From Dichomitus squalens LYAD-421 SS1 (taxonomy: Eukaryota; Basidiomycota; Agaricomycetes; Polyporales; Polyporaceae), in NCBI RefSeq assembly GCF_000275845.1, contig NW_006766899.1, forward strand, positions 97,660 through 161,659: a stretch of DNA of 64,000 nucleotides, read 5' to 3'. Of this stretch, positions 23,605-35,395 are shown piece by piece; positions within the stretch are counted from its first letter, which is position 1, and each line of letters starts with the position of its first letter. The notes beneath the pieces are model-generated. The model was given only the letters and a program-made list of their open reading frames with translations, searched no databases and was not told the DNA's origin. Position numbers and translations under genes: made by a program.

Positions 23605-26074
23605 CTAGACGTTATCGTCACCTTGAGTCGGCCGCGCTGACATGTCGCTAACATCCATCTCTTGTTCCTGCACCTTGTCCTTCCTCTCACCCTCGTCTCC
23701 TCCTTCATCCGCCACCTTCTCCTGTATCACGACGTCCTCGACGTCCTCGAGCGTCTTTGATTTCTGCAGCACCTCGTCCTCCGTCGTGCCCTCGATGTCG
23801 GGCTTGTAAAACACAAGCAGCCCGACAAACTCGACTCCAACGACGCCCAGGAGGAACCAGTATGCCGCGGCGCAGCCAGCGTACGAACTCGGCCCCCCGT
23901 GCGTGTCCTCCACGCTCGACTTGATAGACCCGACCGCAGAGATGCCGACCGCAGAACCAAGCTGGAGCGCCCCATTGAAGATCGCGCCCACCGTACCTGC
24001 CATCGAGGACGGGCTCGTGCGGAAGATAGCGATGCTGTGGGTAAGGACAGACATCAGCTCCCGCATTTGTGGAAGGAAGGACAAGCGGTCGACTTACTTC
24101 GTGTGGGTGTAGGCAAGCATCGCACCGGCAGAGCCAAGCACAAATGCGGGGAAGATGTACGGCCAGTAGCGCTCCGGACCGTCGGCGAACGCGAAGAGAA
24201 TGGTGGCGACGATACAGAGGCCTTCTCCGAAGAGAATGATCCATTTTGAGTCGATCATGCGCGAGAGCGGGCCCGTGAAGCTCATAGTAAACGAGAGCAC
24301 CCCAATAGGAATCCTATTCGGCACATGTAGTCAGTGTATGCTACAGTACGGAGTGCTGGTAAAGACTCACATATGAATGGCGGTAGAAATGGCGCTCCAC
24401 TTCCACACATCCTGCCATACTGTCGTGTAAATTGTGAAAATCGTGGTCCACCAGAAGAATGGGAGGAGTGCCGTGAAAAACAAAACCAGGAAGTTTGGTA
24501 GGAACCATGTCCGGGGCGGTATCGCCGCACGGCCCGCGGGAATGGTCGTCTCGAAGTAGAAGAATCCCCCGACGAGAAAGACAGAGATGATCAATGGGAC
24601 GAGGACGGCAGGGGAACCCCAGCCAGAGGTCGTCCCGGAAGTGACCCCGAAAATGAAGAGGATCAGCGCAACTGTGTAAGTATGGCGGGAACGTGGGCAG
24701 GAGCAGTAAGATTAGCGTTTGCCGTATCAGGAAAGTAAGACCAAGTGAAACTGGAAGGATACTTACTGGTGAGGATAGAAACACCAGCGATGTCGAGGCT
24801 CTTCCATCGGGCGCAATTCTGAATCGCAGCGTCGTCCAGGCGCGGCTCTTGCTTCGGTATGAGGAATATGCAGAGCGTGGCGATGGGCATGCACACGAGC
24901 GCGACGAACCAGAAGACCCAGGACCATGATGCAAACTGCACAAATATTGCCCCGATGATCAGACCAAGGACTACAGCAAGCCTCAAGAATCAGCATCTTC
25001 ACTAGACAGAGAGAAGCACTATGATTCCCACCGTTACCGACAGCGCCGCACCCCCCAAAGACCCCGATGGCGCGCGCCTGCTCAGCAGGTTCCGTGAAAA
25101 CGTTGACGAGTAGCGTCAGGGCAGAGGGGATGGTCATGGACGCCGCGATACCGCTCAGCGCCCGGAGGACAATCAGTGGAATTTTGCTTGAGACGAAGCC
25201 GGCGCCGATGGATATGATGCCGAGGCCAGAGACGCCGCCGATGAAAGCGAATTCTACGAGAACAGGGGCACGAACACGTGTCAGCACATGTTTGTACTGA
25301 ACGAGCAGACGAGTCAGAAAAGGAGTAGGAGAACTGTACTCTCGAAATGGCTAAACGCATAGGTCTGCACTTCATGCTTGCACGCAGCATAATTTGAGAC
25401 GAAATGCGGCACAACAAGCTTTCGTCGTCTCACAGACCATTCGGTAGCCTGCACTTCGGCCCGGCCACTTGCACAGTGAGTCAGGTCTGATAAGAAGGCT
25501 GAGCCGGCGAAGAGCTCGGTTGCAAACGCGGCATGCAAGCAGCCTTGACAAGCACGGCCCACTGCGAAGGCTCGCTGAAAGAGCAAAGCCTGTAGTATGC
25601 CGTCACGGCCTGGCGCCGCCCATGCCATCCCTACCTCATGTCTTTCGGTTCGTACCGAAGAACTACAGAAGACTTGGCGTGAGCGACTTACTCGGATTGT
25701 AAATATCACTGATTCGTCCGCTCTAGAAAAAAAGGCCTCGAGGTGAGCTACACGTTGTCTTTACGTCAAACCGGACGTTGATGACAGATTATTGCACTCA
25801 CAATGAGAAGAAATGATGCGAAAGTCAGCTGGAACGCGCTGATAATCCACGTTGACTCGGACTCGTTCATGTCCAGCGATATGACAAGCGAAGGGATGGC
25901 CGAAAAGAGCGCCGAGTTATTGAACGCATCGAGAAATTGCGCAAGGCAGAATATGATGAGTAGGAGGTACCGACGCGCGACGGAGTACCTCTGCGGGATG
26001 CGACCGTCGACGAGGGTCTGTGCCGGTGAGAGCACGGTCGACGGGCCGGGCTTTGCGGTGGGCGGGGGCAGCAT
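23605..26074 (-). CDS. MFS transporter (DHA2-like), tandem copy 2
   Basis: Paralogue of the neighbouring transporter with the same exon plan. ATG at 26074-26072 starts MLPPPTAKPGPS, then the helix RRYLLLIIFCLAQFL. A tiny exon near 25725-25690 encodes GRISDIYNP. Then come FIGGVSGLGIISIGAGFVSS, VLRALSGIAASMTIPSALTL, VLGLIIGAIFVQFASWSWVF, a VALILFIFGVTSG exon, PRTWFLPNFLVLFFTALLPF, RIPIGVLSFTMSFTGPLSR, GTVGAIFNGALQLGSAVGIS and a charged C-tail with the stop at 23605. All junctions read cleanly and no lesion is seen. A plasma-membrane efflux role is typical of the family; the substrate is not predictable. Confidence 0.9.
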
Positions 26075-26295
26075 GTCTTCACTGTGGGTAGCGCTTCTAG
26101 ATCCTTGAGGTCGAAAGAGGGGAAAGGGGCGGGGCGGAGTGAACTCGGAGGATGAGCTGGGGTAGAGGAGGGAGACCGCGCGCGTGAAGAATGCCCAGAC
26201 ACAGAGCCAGCGAGCGCAGAGGGCCCAAGGGGCCTTTGTCGTACAGGTCGTGGAGATCGCGCACAAAGAAAAGAAGACGTATGAGCGACCAGTTG

Positions 26296-26306
26296 AGTCT
26301 TATACC
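26296..26306 (-). promoter_or_regulatory. Candidate TATA box of MFS gene 2
   Basis: On the minus strand GGTATAAGACT lies about 220 bp upstream of the start codon and is identical to the site upstream of MFS gene 1. Confidence 0.45.
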
Positions 26307-27080
26307 TTCCGGGCGCAATTACTGAACCCACCCGCACACACCGAGGCAATCACGGAGCGCGCTGCTTCGAGACCGTTCCGAGAAGGAGAAAGGGTCCATT
26401 GCCGATATTGTAAATTTTTCCATCCCAGACTATGCATGTGGGCCGCTGACGTTGGTCATTGGCCCGCGACGCAGTCACGAAGATTGGCCTGCATTCGGCG
26501 GGACGGTGCTGAGTGAGCAGGAGAAGGCATCCAAGAATGACTGCGCGCTTGCCTTTTACGTGTCGCGCGTGGCCGCCCAGACCTCCCGCGATCCAACCGG
26601 CACCTCTTCGGCAAAACCGAGTCGCCGTTGGCGAGTCTGACAACGAGCTCTTCGTCTTCGTCACTGCTGGTCGCTTGCACCTTGGTATCTCTACTGGGGA
26701 TGAGGACGACATGACATATCGGCGGACTGGACGTACTCCGGAAGCTGGCGCTCTGCGGACCATTGGAAGAGGGTTGACCCTCACTCGATTGGAGTCATTT
26801 GCGCGCCCCGCAAGCAGTCGGTTCACCTCGCGCCCGCCACAACGCAGGCGACCGCGGAGCGTAGCTCACTGTATGCGTCAAATTCCAGTTACGGTCATGC
26901 GAGCGTTCTACGGTGAGAAACACGTTTCTTCACTACGCACAAGGACCGCGGCCTATATCCAGTTGTGATATTGTTATTTGGAGGTGTGCTTGCAGCCCAA
27001 GTCATGTGTCATGAGTGTTGCTTGCTTTCCGAGGAGATGGGAGATGGAGGTGATGTGCAAAGCGCGCCAATTGAGTAGTC

Positions 27081-27124
27081 TGTTGGACACCCGGGCCCGG
27101 ACATCCGCGGAGGTCATGGCTAAG
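27081..27124. promoter_or_regulatory. Near-identical 44-bp upstream box, copy 2
   Basis: Matches 22307-22350 at 42 of 44 positions. The CGGACATCCG core is an inverted CGG-N4-CCG. It lies about 1 kb upstream of MFS gene 2. The role as a transcription-factor site is inferred. Confidence 0.35.
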
Positions 27125-27640
27125 CGAATTACTACTGCTGGACGTTCCATGCACGTCTGGTTCCTCGACAGCGAGGCAATATCCACGAGTTAACATTTGA
27201 TTTCGATGAATACGTTGTTGTTTGCTCATTGGGTTCCTGCGTTGCCCGTAAGTCAGATGAGCTAGTCGTCACGATACGTTCCTTCTAGTACGTGCTACCG
27301 CCACATACTCGGACGGTCCTCTATACACGTATGCTGCTTGAAATAACAGCTGGGCGAATTTAGAGCTGATTACGTGTCAATGTTAGGATGTTTGAAGAAC
27401 CGTGTCAACGATCAATGCCCACACCCCGTCCACTAGACGTTATTATTCGATGCACACTCCGATATTTGCATCTCGCACAGGGACCTATGGTGCTCAGACC
27501 CATCAATCCCAATCTGTGCGACTTCACGCACGCCAATCTCCTCGACGACCTCAGCTCTCTTGTCCAAACGTTTTTGCGTCCTTCTCCGCGTACGCCTCCT
27601 CGACTGTTGAAAGCTTCTCTTACAGGATGGCAGTAGGTCC

Positions 27641-29480
27641 CTACTTTGCGTTCTCTTTGCTTATACGATAAAATACTAACATCGCGATAAACTGTAGCGC
27701 GCCGATCCCAAGGAGGAACCAGAACGATGCCGCGCGGCCGGCGTACCCAGCGTGCTTTTCCTCGATACTCGACTCGATGGAGCCAACTGTGGAGATACCG
27801 ACTGCAGAGCCGAGCTGCAGGGCGCAGTTGACGATCGCCCCGACGGTACCGGCCATCGAGGCCGGGGTCGTGCGGAAGATCGCAATGCTATGAGCGTGGG
27901 TGAGTACGAAGGACAGTTGACACGTCCGTGGACGGGGTACTCACTTGGTGTGCGTGTAGACGAACATAGCACCTGCTGAGCCGAGGATGAAGCCGGGGAA
28001 CATGTACGGCCAGTAGCGCGTTGGGCGGTCGGCGAACGCCAAGAGAATCGTCGAGACTATGCAGAGGGCCTCGCCGAAGAGGAGGAGCCACTTCGGGTTA
28101 ATCTTGTGCGAGAGCGGGCCCGTCAAGCTGACAGGGAAGGAGCTGACGCCGATTGGGAGCCTAGAGCGACGTCGGTGAGTGAGGACATCGCGTCATTGAT
28201 GATTGACATATATATGCACCGCAGTCATGATAGCGCTCCAGCCCCAGACGCTCTGCCAGAGGTTCGTATAGATCGTGAACACAGTCCCCCACCAGAAGAA
28301 AGGGAAAAGAGCGGTCCCGAACAGGACGGAGAAGTTCGGGAGGAACCATGTCCTAGGTGGGATCGCTGCCCGGTCGGCCGGAATTCGAGTTTCATAGTAG
28401 AAGAAGCCGGCAATCATGAACACGGAGATAATGAGTGAAGCAATGACGCGACTCGAGCCCCAGCCGGTGGTTGCGGCAGAAGTGACTGCGAAAATGAAGA
28501 GGATGAGGGCGACTGCAAGGTGAAGGCCGTGAGTGTTCTGTTCACGAGCAAACCGGAGGCGCGATACTTACCTGTGAGGGTAGTAACGCCGAATAAATCC
28601 AAGCTCTTCCATTTCGCTCCTCCACCCTTGACCTCCTTAGGCTCTTGCTTGGGTATCAGGAAGACTGACAACCCAACGATCGGGACGCAGACGATGGCTA
28701 CGAACCAGAACACCCATGGCCACGAGGCATATTGCACGAAGATGGCGCCGATCACGAGCCCGAGGACTACGGACTGGTCAGTTTCTTCGCGTTCTGCAAC
28801 ACGCATATGCGAGTGCTCACCGATTCCGACCGCGCCGCAGCCGCCAGACACGCCAAGAGCACGAGATTGTTCGTTAGGCTCTGGGAAGATGCCGACGAGC
28901 AGGGTCACCGCGGAGGGGATAGCCATCGCAGCGGCTACGCCAGTCAGTGCTCGGAGGACGAAGAGCGGGATTTTGCTCGAGACGAATCCGGAGCCCAGAG
29001 AGAAGATGGCAAGGACGAAGACACCGCCGATGAATGCGAATTCTGACAGGGTCAGACACTGTACCTCGCGCGCCTTGAGGTGAGAGCACAAAACGTACTA
29101 GGGTTGTAGACGTCGCTGATCCGTCCGCTCTATAGAGTAGAGTGAGGTCCATATATGCGTCCTTTTATTCAGTGAACACGACGGCTTACAATGAGGAGGA
29201 ACGACGCAAAGGTGAGTTGGCATGCGCTGATGATCCACGTCGACTCCCCTTCCGCAATTTCCATTGACTTCGCCATTGCAGGTATTGCGGAGTAAAGCGA
29301 AGTAACGTTGAAGGTATCGAGAAACTGCGCCAAGCAGAATATGACAAGCAAGGTATACCGACGCGCTGGTGAGTACGCGTTTACTGCAGGGCCTTCTTTT
29401 GTCTCGTGGATGAGCGTCGGTGCTGGTGAGGGACATCTTGAGGGGACAGCGGGGGTTTGGGAGTCTTGGCAGTCAGCCAT
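27641..29480 (-). CDS. MFS transporter (DHA2-like), diverged third paralogue
   Basis: Same family and exon plan as the two genes to its left but clearly older in divergence. ATG at 29480-29478 starts MADCQDSQTPAVPSRCPSP, then the helix RRYTLLVIFCLAQFLDTFNV. A tiny exon near 29140-29100 encodes GRISDVYNP with a GTACGT donor. Then FIGGVFVLAIFSLGSGFVSS, VLRALTGVAAAMAIPSAVTL, VLGLVIGAIFVQYASWPWVF, the exon starting at about 28514 (VALILFIFAVTSAATTGWGS), PRTWFLPNFSVLFGTALFPF, LPIGVSSFPVSLTGPLSHKI and GTVGAIVNCALQLGSAVGIS. It ends at 27641 with a short tail, lacking the long charged C-terminus of the other two. No lesion was found. Confidence 0.88.
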
Positions 29481-31575
29481 GTCGTCGCTCTGTTGTAGGC
29501 ACTGTCTTAAGTGCAGCGCTAGGTGGTAAATACAAAAACGAAATCTTGATCAGCCACTGAACGATTCACGGTGCTGGACAAGGGCAGTGCACAAGGTCGA
29601 ATGGGGGATGAAGGATGCAAAATCCGAGCCTAGACCACAGTGCTGCTGCACGAGCCGAATGGGGTTTTTTGGAACGGAAAAACGAAGAGGGGTGCGCTGA
29701 TGACCTCTATATACCAGTCTCATTTTGCGAACAATGATATCGGTTGTGTCGGTCAGATAGCAAGCGCGCGCTGACTGAGCTTGCTGAATCATAAAGCTAC
29801 CCGGGGGCTCTACTAAGGATGGTTGCTTAGCAAGCCATGAAGCAATGGAGGGAGGCCTATGATTTACAGTAACTACCAGGGTGTATTTGCGTAGCTATTA
29901 ATCTGGGGCGATTTGCTCGTTCATTGGCGGAGAACATGCGGATCGCTCAGCCCGCTGCGATAATTATCCCTGCAAATTTACCACATTACCCACTTCCCTT
30001 GCGCATCTACTCCGGGGCGCGGTGACTTTGAGTCAACACAACGAAGTTGTCTGCAATTTGGCAAATTCCACAACACGTCTTCAACTTGAGATCATGGACG
30101 ATGCCCGTCTTGTCGATAAAAGATTTCCTTCCTTCACCTCCTTCATATAAGCTACAGTAGTGGTAGTTGGCTAGTGCCCCCCCCCTCCTTAACGTTTTGG
30201 CCACAAACCTCTTATAGCCACGAGGCAGTTGACGAACACTACGTTGCTCATTCCTTGACCAATGCAACTTGGCAAGCACTTAGCCATCCGATCCCGATAA
30301 CTAGGCTATAGCATGAATATGAATCGCAGATCAGCTCTCTGATAAATGCTATTTTTGAGCTCCGTCGAATACCCTATCCGGGATGTATCTGACTCAGCCG
30401 TGGCTGACTGAGCAATGTTGTCCAAGACCGCAGGTTGTTGTGCTGTGAGTTGTCTTCCGAGATTCACTAGTCTTGCTCATATCGAGAATACTGAAGCGAT
30501 TCGAAGAAATTCAATCGCAACTATAACGCACCACGGTACGTAGCACAACAATCCACCACTGAATCTCTCGTACATGCAAGCTTTCTATTCAGGCTCGAAT
30601 ATGTCTCTGCCCGAGTACCGTGATAAGGTTGCGTGCCAGAGGGACCTTGTAATCGAGCCTCCGTCGGACGGGGCTGAACACGCGGTAGAGAGGGACTTGG
30701 TGTCACCGTGTCTGACAGCGATAGTGTGGATATAGCTTGGAGTGTCTGAGGTGTTGACTGCGAATCTCTCATCCCGCGGCGCGTGTGGAGAGGCATGGGT
30801 AGAGCATCTTATACGATGCGTTTCCTGAGCCAGGACGACCTATTCTTTAACTATGCGGAAGGTAAGCCATAAGATGCATGAGACGCATAGTCTAGTGGGA
30901 CTGCAACGGTTTGCTTACCGGGATCCGGGATCGCAGTTGTAAGCCCAGATTCGGACAACTCGATTCACACAAACTTGTCGCTTGGACGATGTATACGCTT
31001 CAGTCTCTACTGTCCTGCCGATATCCGGTTCTCTGTGAAGACGTACAAGCCTAGGGATTAGAGTGCCGTGGACGCTTCCGTATTCTACGAACGTGCTATG
31101 TGATGGAGGCGGCACAGGCAGAGCACATCAATGACCCATCTATGGTCAGACTTCGAGCGCTACTGGAATCTCACGTCGACTCATCAGATCATCAGAGCTC
31201 GATTCGGAAGGGCTAGCTTGCTTCCAAAGCAACGACGGAAGCCAAGCTCTCGTAAGGGTATTCGTCTCTGGAGGGAGCTCTCTTGTGATGCTGAGATCGG
31301 GGCTTTGTGTCCTGTGGGTACTGAATTGTCTATATGGAGGATGAATTTGGTGACTCGTTAGTGTATGCTTGATGAGACCTATTTGAGTGGGGAGGGTCAT
31401 CTCCATCAGCATTTACATTTGGCTAGGCCACCATCTCGTCCTACTCCATTCTTGGTGATGGGAACGGACCCTAACATAACGTACGGTACTTAAGGCGTGG
31501 ACGTCGACTCCTTTTTCACCCCAGAAATCAAGCTATCATACAACGTCTCTCATCCTCCAGCAGTCCACAGTCGAA
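29481..31575. other. Gene-poor stretch of about 2.1 kb
   Basis: Only short unconvincing frames occur on both strands (for example 29550-29792, 30007-30279 and 30521-30796 on minus). No motif, transposon end or RNA gene was recognised. Confidence 0.5.
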
Positions 31576-32268
31576 ATGGCATCCGATACGCTCATCCCAG
31601 TCTTCTACCGTATTGTGTTCACCATCATCGACCCCTTCTTTTGCGCCCTCGGCATCGCCATGCACCTCTTCACCAAAACCGATGTCCTCGCCGCCCTCTC
31701 CCCCGCTGCGGTCGTGCCTGTTGAAATCCTGGCGTCAAGATGGCGAGCTCGCGGAACGAGCGCCACAGGTCCTGCCCCCCGATGGATACCCGCGCCCTTA
31801 TATACCCCTATTTAGCTACGTATATAAGCCTTATTGTATCTACTGTGTACGGCACGCATTTGCACCTGCCAAACGCGAATCCCATTTGTGCCCGCTTGCC
31901 CTCGAACTTCTTCAGTGCCCCCCGGCTCCGAGACCGTGCTCCTTCTCGACTACCTCGTCGGCTTCTTCGCGATGCTCGGCGTTCTCCAGGTCAGCCTGCT
32001 GCGTGCGCGCCCGGCTTACATGTACGTGTGGAAGGCTCTGCAGTTCGCCACGCTGGTGCTCGACGTCGTCCAGGTCGCCGCGACGGCACGCGCGCTGCTT
32101 GTGCAGGGCCGGACGGAACCGAGCGCGTGGCTGGGCGGAGGAAGGCAGAACTTTGCGGGGAATGCGGTGTTCGGGCTGATCAGTGCTCGGGATAGGGCTG
32201 GACGAGACGAAGACGAAGACGAACTGAGTAACTCTGCCATCGTGGCTGCAGGCGTTACACCTATGTGA
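31576..32268 (+). CDS. Small membrane protein, DUF7704-like
   Basis: Exon 1 starts MASDTLIPVFYRIVFTIIDP at 31576 and continues FFCALGIAMHLFTKTDVLAALSP. This matches the N-terminal pattern of fungal DUF7704 proteins (a short FYR..F..IDP segment with a membrane helix). The final exon, from about 31935, encodes TVLLLDYLVGFFAMLGVLQV, a second hydrophobic segment with LVLDVVQVAATARALLVQ, a conserved-looking GNAVFGLI end and an acidic C-terminus with the stop at 32268. The middle, about 31712-31935, must be intronic, but I could not fix one splice pair with certainty. Function is unknown. It is convergent with the SLATT gene to its right. Confidence 0.65.
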
Positions 32269-33346
32269 GTGCTTATACGCGTGCCCTTCTGTACGCTTAT
32301 ATTCATGAGCCGTGAACTGGCATCAAGCTAAGGGGTTGTGTAGGCTATGTGAGGCTCTACGACCTTTCCGCTTGAGAGTGCAAGTTCTGTAAGATACGGC
32401 TCTACGTACGCAGGCCATGCAAGGCAGCAGCGATGATCATGACGCAGCATATCATAGTGACCCTTTGCCTCTTACGCGCCTTGCGGTCTGCCACACGGCG
32501 CTTCATCACGTGACCGTGTACCTCGGAAGACGCAAGAAATATCAAACGACGATCAGACTGCTTAGAATCCTCTGCCGCCGCCTGGAGGGGTGTCACCCGG
32601 ATGGGTCTGTGTGGGGTAGAGCAGCTAAGCATTAGGATGGGACTTGATGCACGCGCTTTACGGGCAGCTATGGGAAGTTCTTCTGCGCAACGCGTTATCT
32701 CACTTGCCGTGCGAGGTGGTAGGCAACTTAGTGAGCTCAGCAATCAATGAAGTCGCAGCACGCAGGCAGCGACGAGAAGGGAGAGCACAAGACCAGTAGA
32801 GCACATCATGCAAAGCTAGTATTACACGTATGGCTATAAGGATCTCTGGATCGCTCCCTACTCGGAACCCTCTTCTCCTTACGTACCTGGACACCTATGC
32901 GGAGTTCCACAGTACTTGCCTCCTGACCTCGGTATAGGTATGTTCGTATTGTAGCCTCACATGTAGAGTTCCTCCTGACCTCGGTATAGAGATCGTTCTG
33001 ATTTAGGTTTCCTGGCACTAGCGAGGAGTTTCAGAGAGCCTCCTTTCAATGACGTCGTATATGGTAATGTCAAGTATCGTTTGTTATCATAACTGCGCGG
33101 CATTATTACCTTCCCTTCTTTCGTCCACCTTCGCGACTTCGCCGCTCGGCGCGTGGTGATCACAGCAGATATTACTGCAAGCGCACCGTATCGCAGCCCC
33201 ATCGCAGCGTTTACCTCGCGGCAGGGAAAATACGGGTAAGCTTGGCGAGTGCGCACGCATCGAGTCCTCACGGGCCCATCGACCCGTAAGTAAGGCCAAT
33301 TTCCGAGATCACGTCGACTCCATGATCCCACCGGCTCTTCACCTCA
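32269..33346. other. Intergenic, with a 19-bp direct repeat
   Basis: No supported gene. CCTCCTGACCTCGGTATAG occurs at 32919-32937 and again at 32971-32989, 52 bp apart, both near a GAGTTCC motif. The right end is the 3' flank of the SLATT gene. Confidence 0.5.
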
Positions 33347-35395
33347 TCACACCATCGACTTCTCCACCTTGCTGTTCTCGCGCGCGCTGACCGCCATCGC
33401 CTTCATCTCGTCCTTCTGCTTCACGACCTTCATCGTGTCCTCGACGCCCTCGAGCCCGTGGCCCATGATCTCCTCGAACCGCCGCCGGTAGCGCGCGATC
33501 ATCGCCTCGTGCTCCGGCCCGACCGCCGGCCCCGCGAGGTGGCCATGGTCGAGCACGAACGCCTGCAGGTCGCGGATATACGACTCGAGCTCGCGCGCGC
33601 GGATCGTCGACGCCTCGGGCTCGTTCGACCCGCGCGCCTTGGCGAGGTACGACGCCGCGAGTGTCGACATGCCGCCGAGGATCGACGTCGCGATCGACGT
33701 CTGCGGCGCGAGGGTGGATGCAAGTCGGGAGGTGGACGAGGGGATGGTGAGTACGTGGCCTCATGGCGATCGAGAGGGTGCGCGTGCTTACCTGCTTTCC
33801 GGAAGTGGCGGCGGCGACTCCGGTCGTGAGCGCGCCCAGGACCACCTGTGCGCCGATCGCACAATTCAGCGCCCACCCGTGTAATTTGGCTGCGAACGAG
33901 GACGGGGACGGCGTCGGGGGGTCAGCATCGTATCCCGACACCTACACACAGAAGATGACGAAGGGAGAGACTCACCAGTTCGCCTCGCGCTCACCATCTC
34001 CTTCTCCGCAGCGTCGAGCGTGGGCTGCATCCGCTGCTCCACACTCTTCTCCCCGCCCGCGTTCGAGCCCGTGAGCGTCGCGGCCATCGACATGCTCCGC
34101 CTGTGCGCCCCGTTGCCATTCCCCTGGTACCCGCTGCCGCGCCGGCTACCATACGACGCCCCCGACCCGGCATTCACGCCCCCAGGCATCCCCTGCATAC
34201 CCATCCCTCCGTTGTTGCCGCCGTCGCCGCCGTTCGAGTACGGCACATATGGCACCGCATAGTCGAGCTCAGAGCGGGGCGACATCAGGCCACCGTCAGC
34301 AGTCATAGCGATGTCGCCGCTGCCGGAGATGACAGCGGGCGGGGGCATCGGGAGGTTCTTCCCGGCGATGGGGAGGACGGGATACCGCTCGCTCGCGCGC
34401 ATGGGCTGGTCGCTATAGGAGACCGCACGCGATGACGTGCGGCGATTCGGGCTCGAGCGTTGTCCTCCGTTCCCGCCTTGATTCGAGGGGTTATAACCAC
34501 CGCCGTTCTGGACGCCGTAGCCCGCGCCAATGCCTGCGGTGTTCCCGCTGCTGCTAAGCGCGCGCGCATGCGGGGCAGGAACCGAGCTCGGGAGCGCGTT
34601 CGGGGGCGTCTGCGCTGCGGGGTAGGGTTGGTACTGCGTTTGGGCCGGAACGGTGGGTCCGGACGACCCCGTGAATGTTGCGGCTCCGTGTCCGTCGTCG
34701 TGCTCCTCTGCCGACTCCTGGATGGACCCGTGGGCCGGTGGCCTGGACGGACCAGCGATTGCTGCAGCCGAGGCGTGGAAGTAGCCTTGGGTCTGTTGCG
34801 ACGGCAAAGCTGACGGGGAGACTGGTGTGGCTGTGGCGGGGCCTGGTGTGGGCGCACTAGCGTTGGCACTATTGGGAGGTGCGGACGCGGAGTTGGTACT
34901 GTGAACAGAGCGCGTGCTCGCGCTCGCGTTGTCCTGCGAGCTCGGGGTCTGCGGCGCGGATGATGGCCGGTGCATTCCAGACGCGATTGGCTGCTGCTGC
35001 TCGTTGTGCGGGAGTGGCGCAGACATCGAGAGGGGTGAGGTGTTGATCTGAGAGGTGGATGGTATTGGCCCAGGTTTACTCGACCACACGATGCTCGGTG
35101 CGTTTGCGGGGCGTTGCGCTTGTGGTGGCTGCTGCACGATGGGATACGCGTGGCTAGGGTGCGGAGTGCTGCCAGAGACAAGATGGATAGCTGCAGCCTG
35201 GTCGTGGTCGTGGCTCTGAGGAAGCGAAGGAGAGCCCGGCGTAGGCAAGCCAAGTGAACTCGACCCGTGTTGGGCGGACTCAATAGCCGGTTGCGTAGGC
35301 GCGGTTGTTGTCGGTGCAGATGAAGAGTCGGCGATGGAGGCCGGCCGCTGGGTCGCTGGTTCTTGGCCATTGCTGTTTTGAGGGACGCTCGCCAT
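33347..35395 (-). CDS. SLATT-domain membrane protein with a long disordered N-terminus
   Basis: Three exons in phase: 35395-33995 (467 codons), 33941-33792 (50 codons) and 33700-33347, giving about 634 residues. Exon 1 is low-complexity, rich in S, P, A, Q, N and G, ending in a helical segment (KSVEQRMQPTLDAAEKEM). Exons 2-3 form the fungal SLATT domain (SMODS and SLOG-associating 2TM effector): ALNCAIGAQVVLGALTTGVA and TSIATSILGGMSTLAASYLA are the two membrane helices, followed by KARGSNEPEASTIRARELES, VLDHGH and a C-terminal helix. SLATT proteins of prokaryotes are membrane effectors of nucleotide-signalled defence; the fungal versions have no settled role. A second, diverged SLATT gene lies at 61675-63358. 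The family is confident and the function inferred. Confidence 0.85.

Larger units (their letters stand above)
23441..27180. repeat. Tandem duplication copy 2 (MFS gene 2 with flanks)
   Basis: This is the second copy of the block at about 18731-22392, in the same orientation, with a spacer of about 1 kb between the copies. Coding exons, intron positions, the TATA-like box and the 44-bp upstream box are all retained. Boundaries were set by eye. Confidence 0.7.
26075..27640. other. Upstream region of MFS gene 2 and 3' flank of MFS gene 3
   Basis: 26075-27180 is the upstream part of the duplicated block, containing the TATA-like and 44-bp boxes and open frames that may be coincidental. 27181-27640 holds no supported gene. 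Confidence 0.45.

Noticed and set aside
30860..30960. Possible tRNA-like stretch
   Set aside because: No B-box (GGTTCGANTCC) and no acceptor-stem pairing could be found.
34303..35370. 355-codon minus-strand frame overlapping SLATT exon 1
   Set aside because: Alternative frame of the same low-complexity exon; only the 35395-33995 frame joins the SLATT domain in phase.
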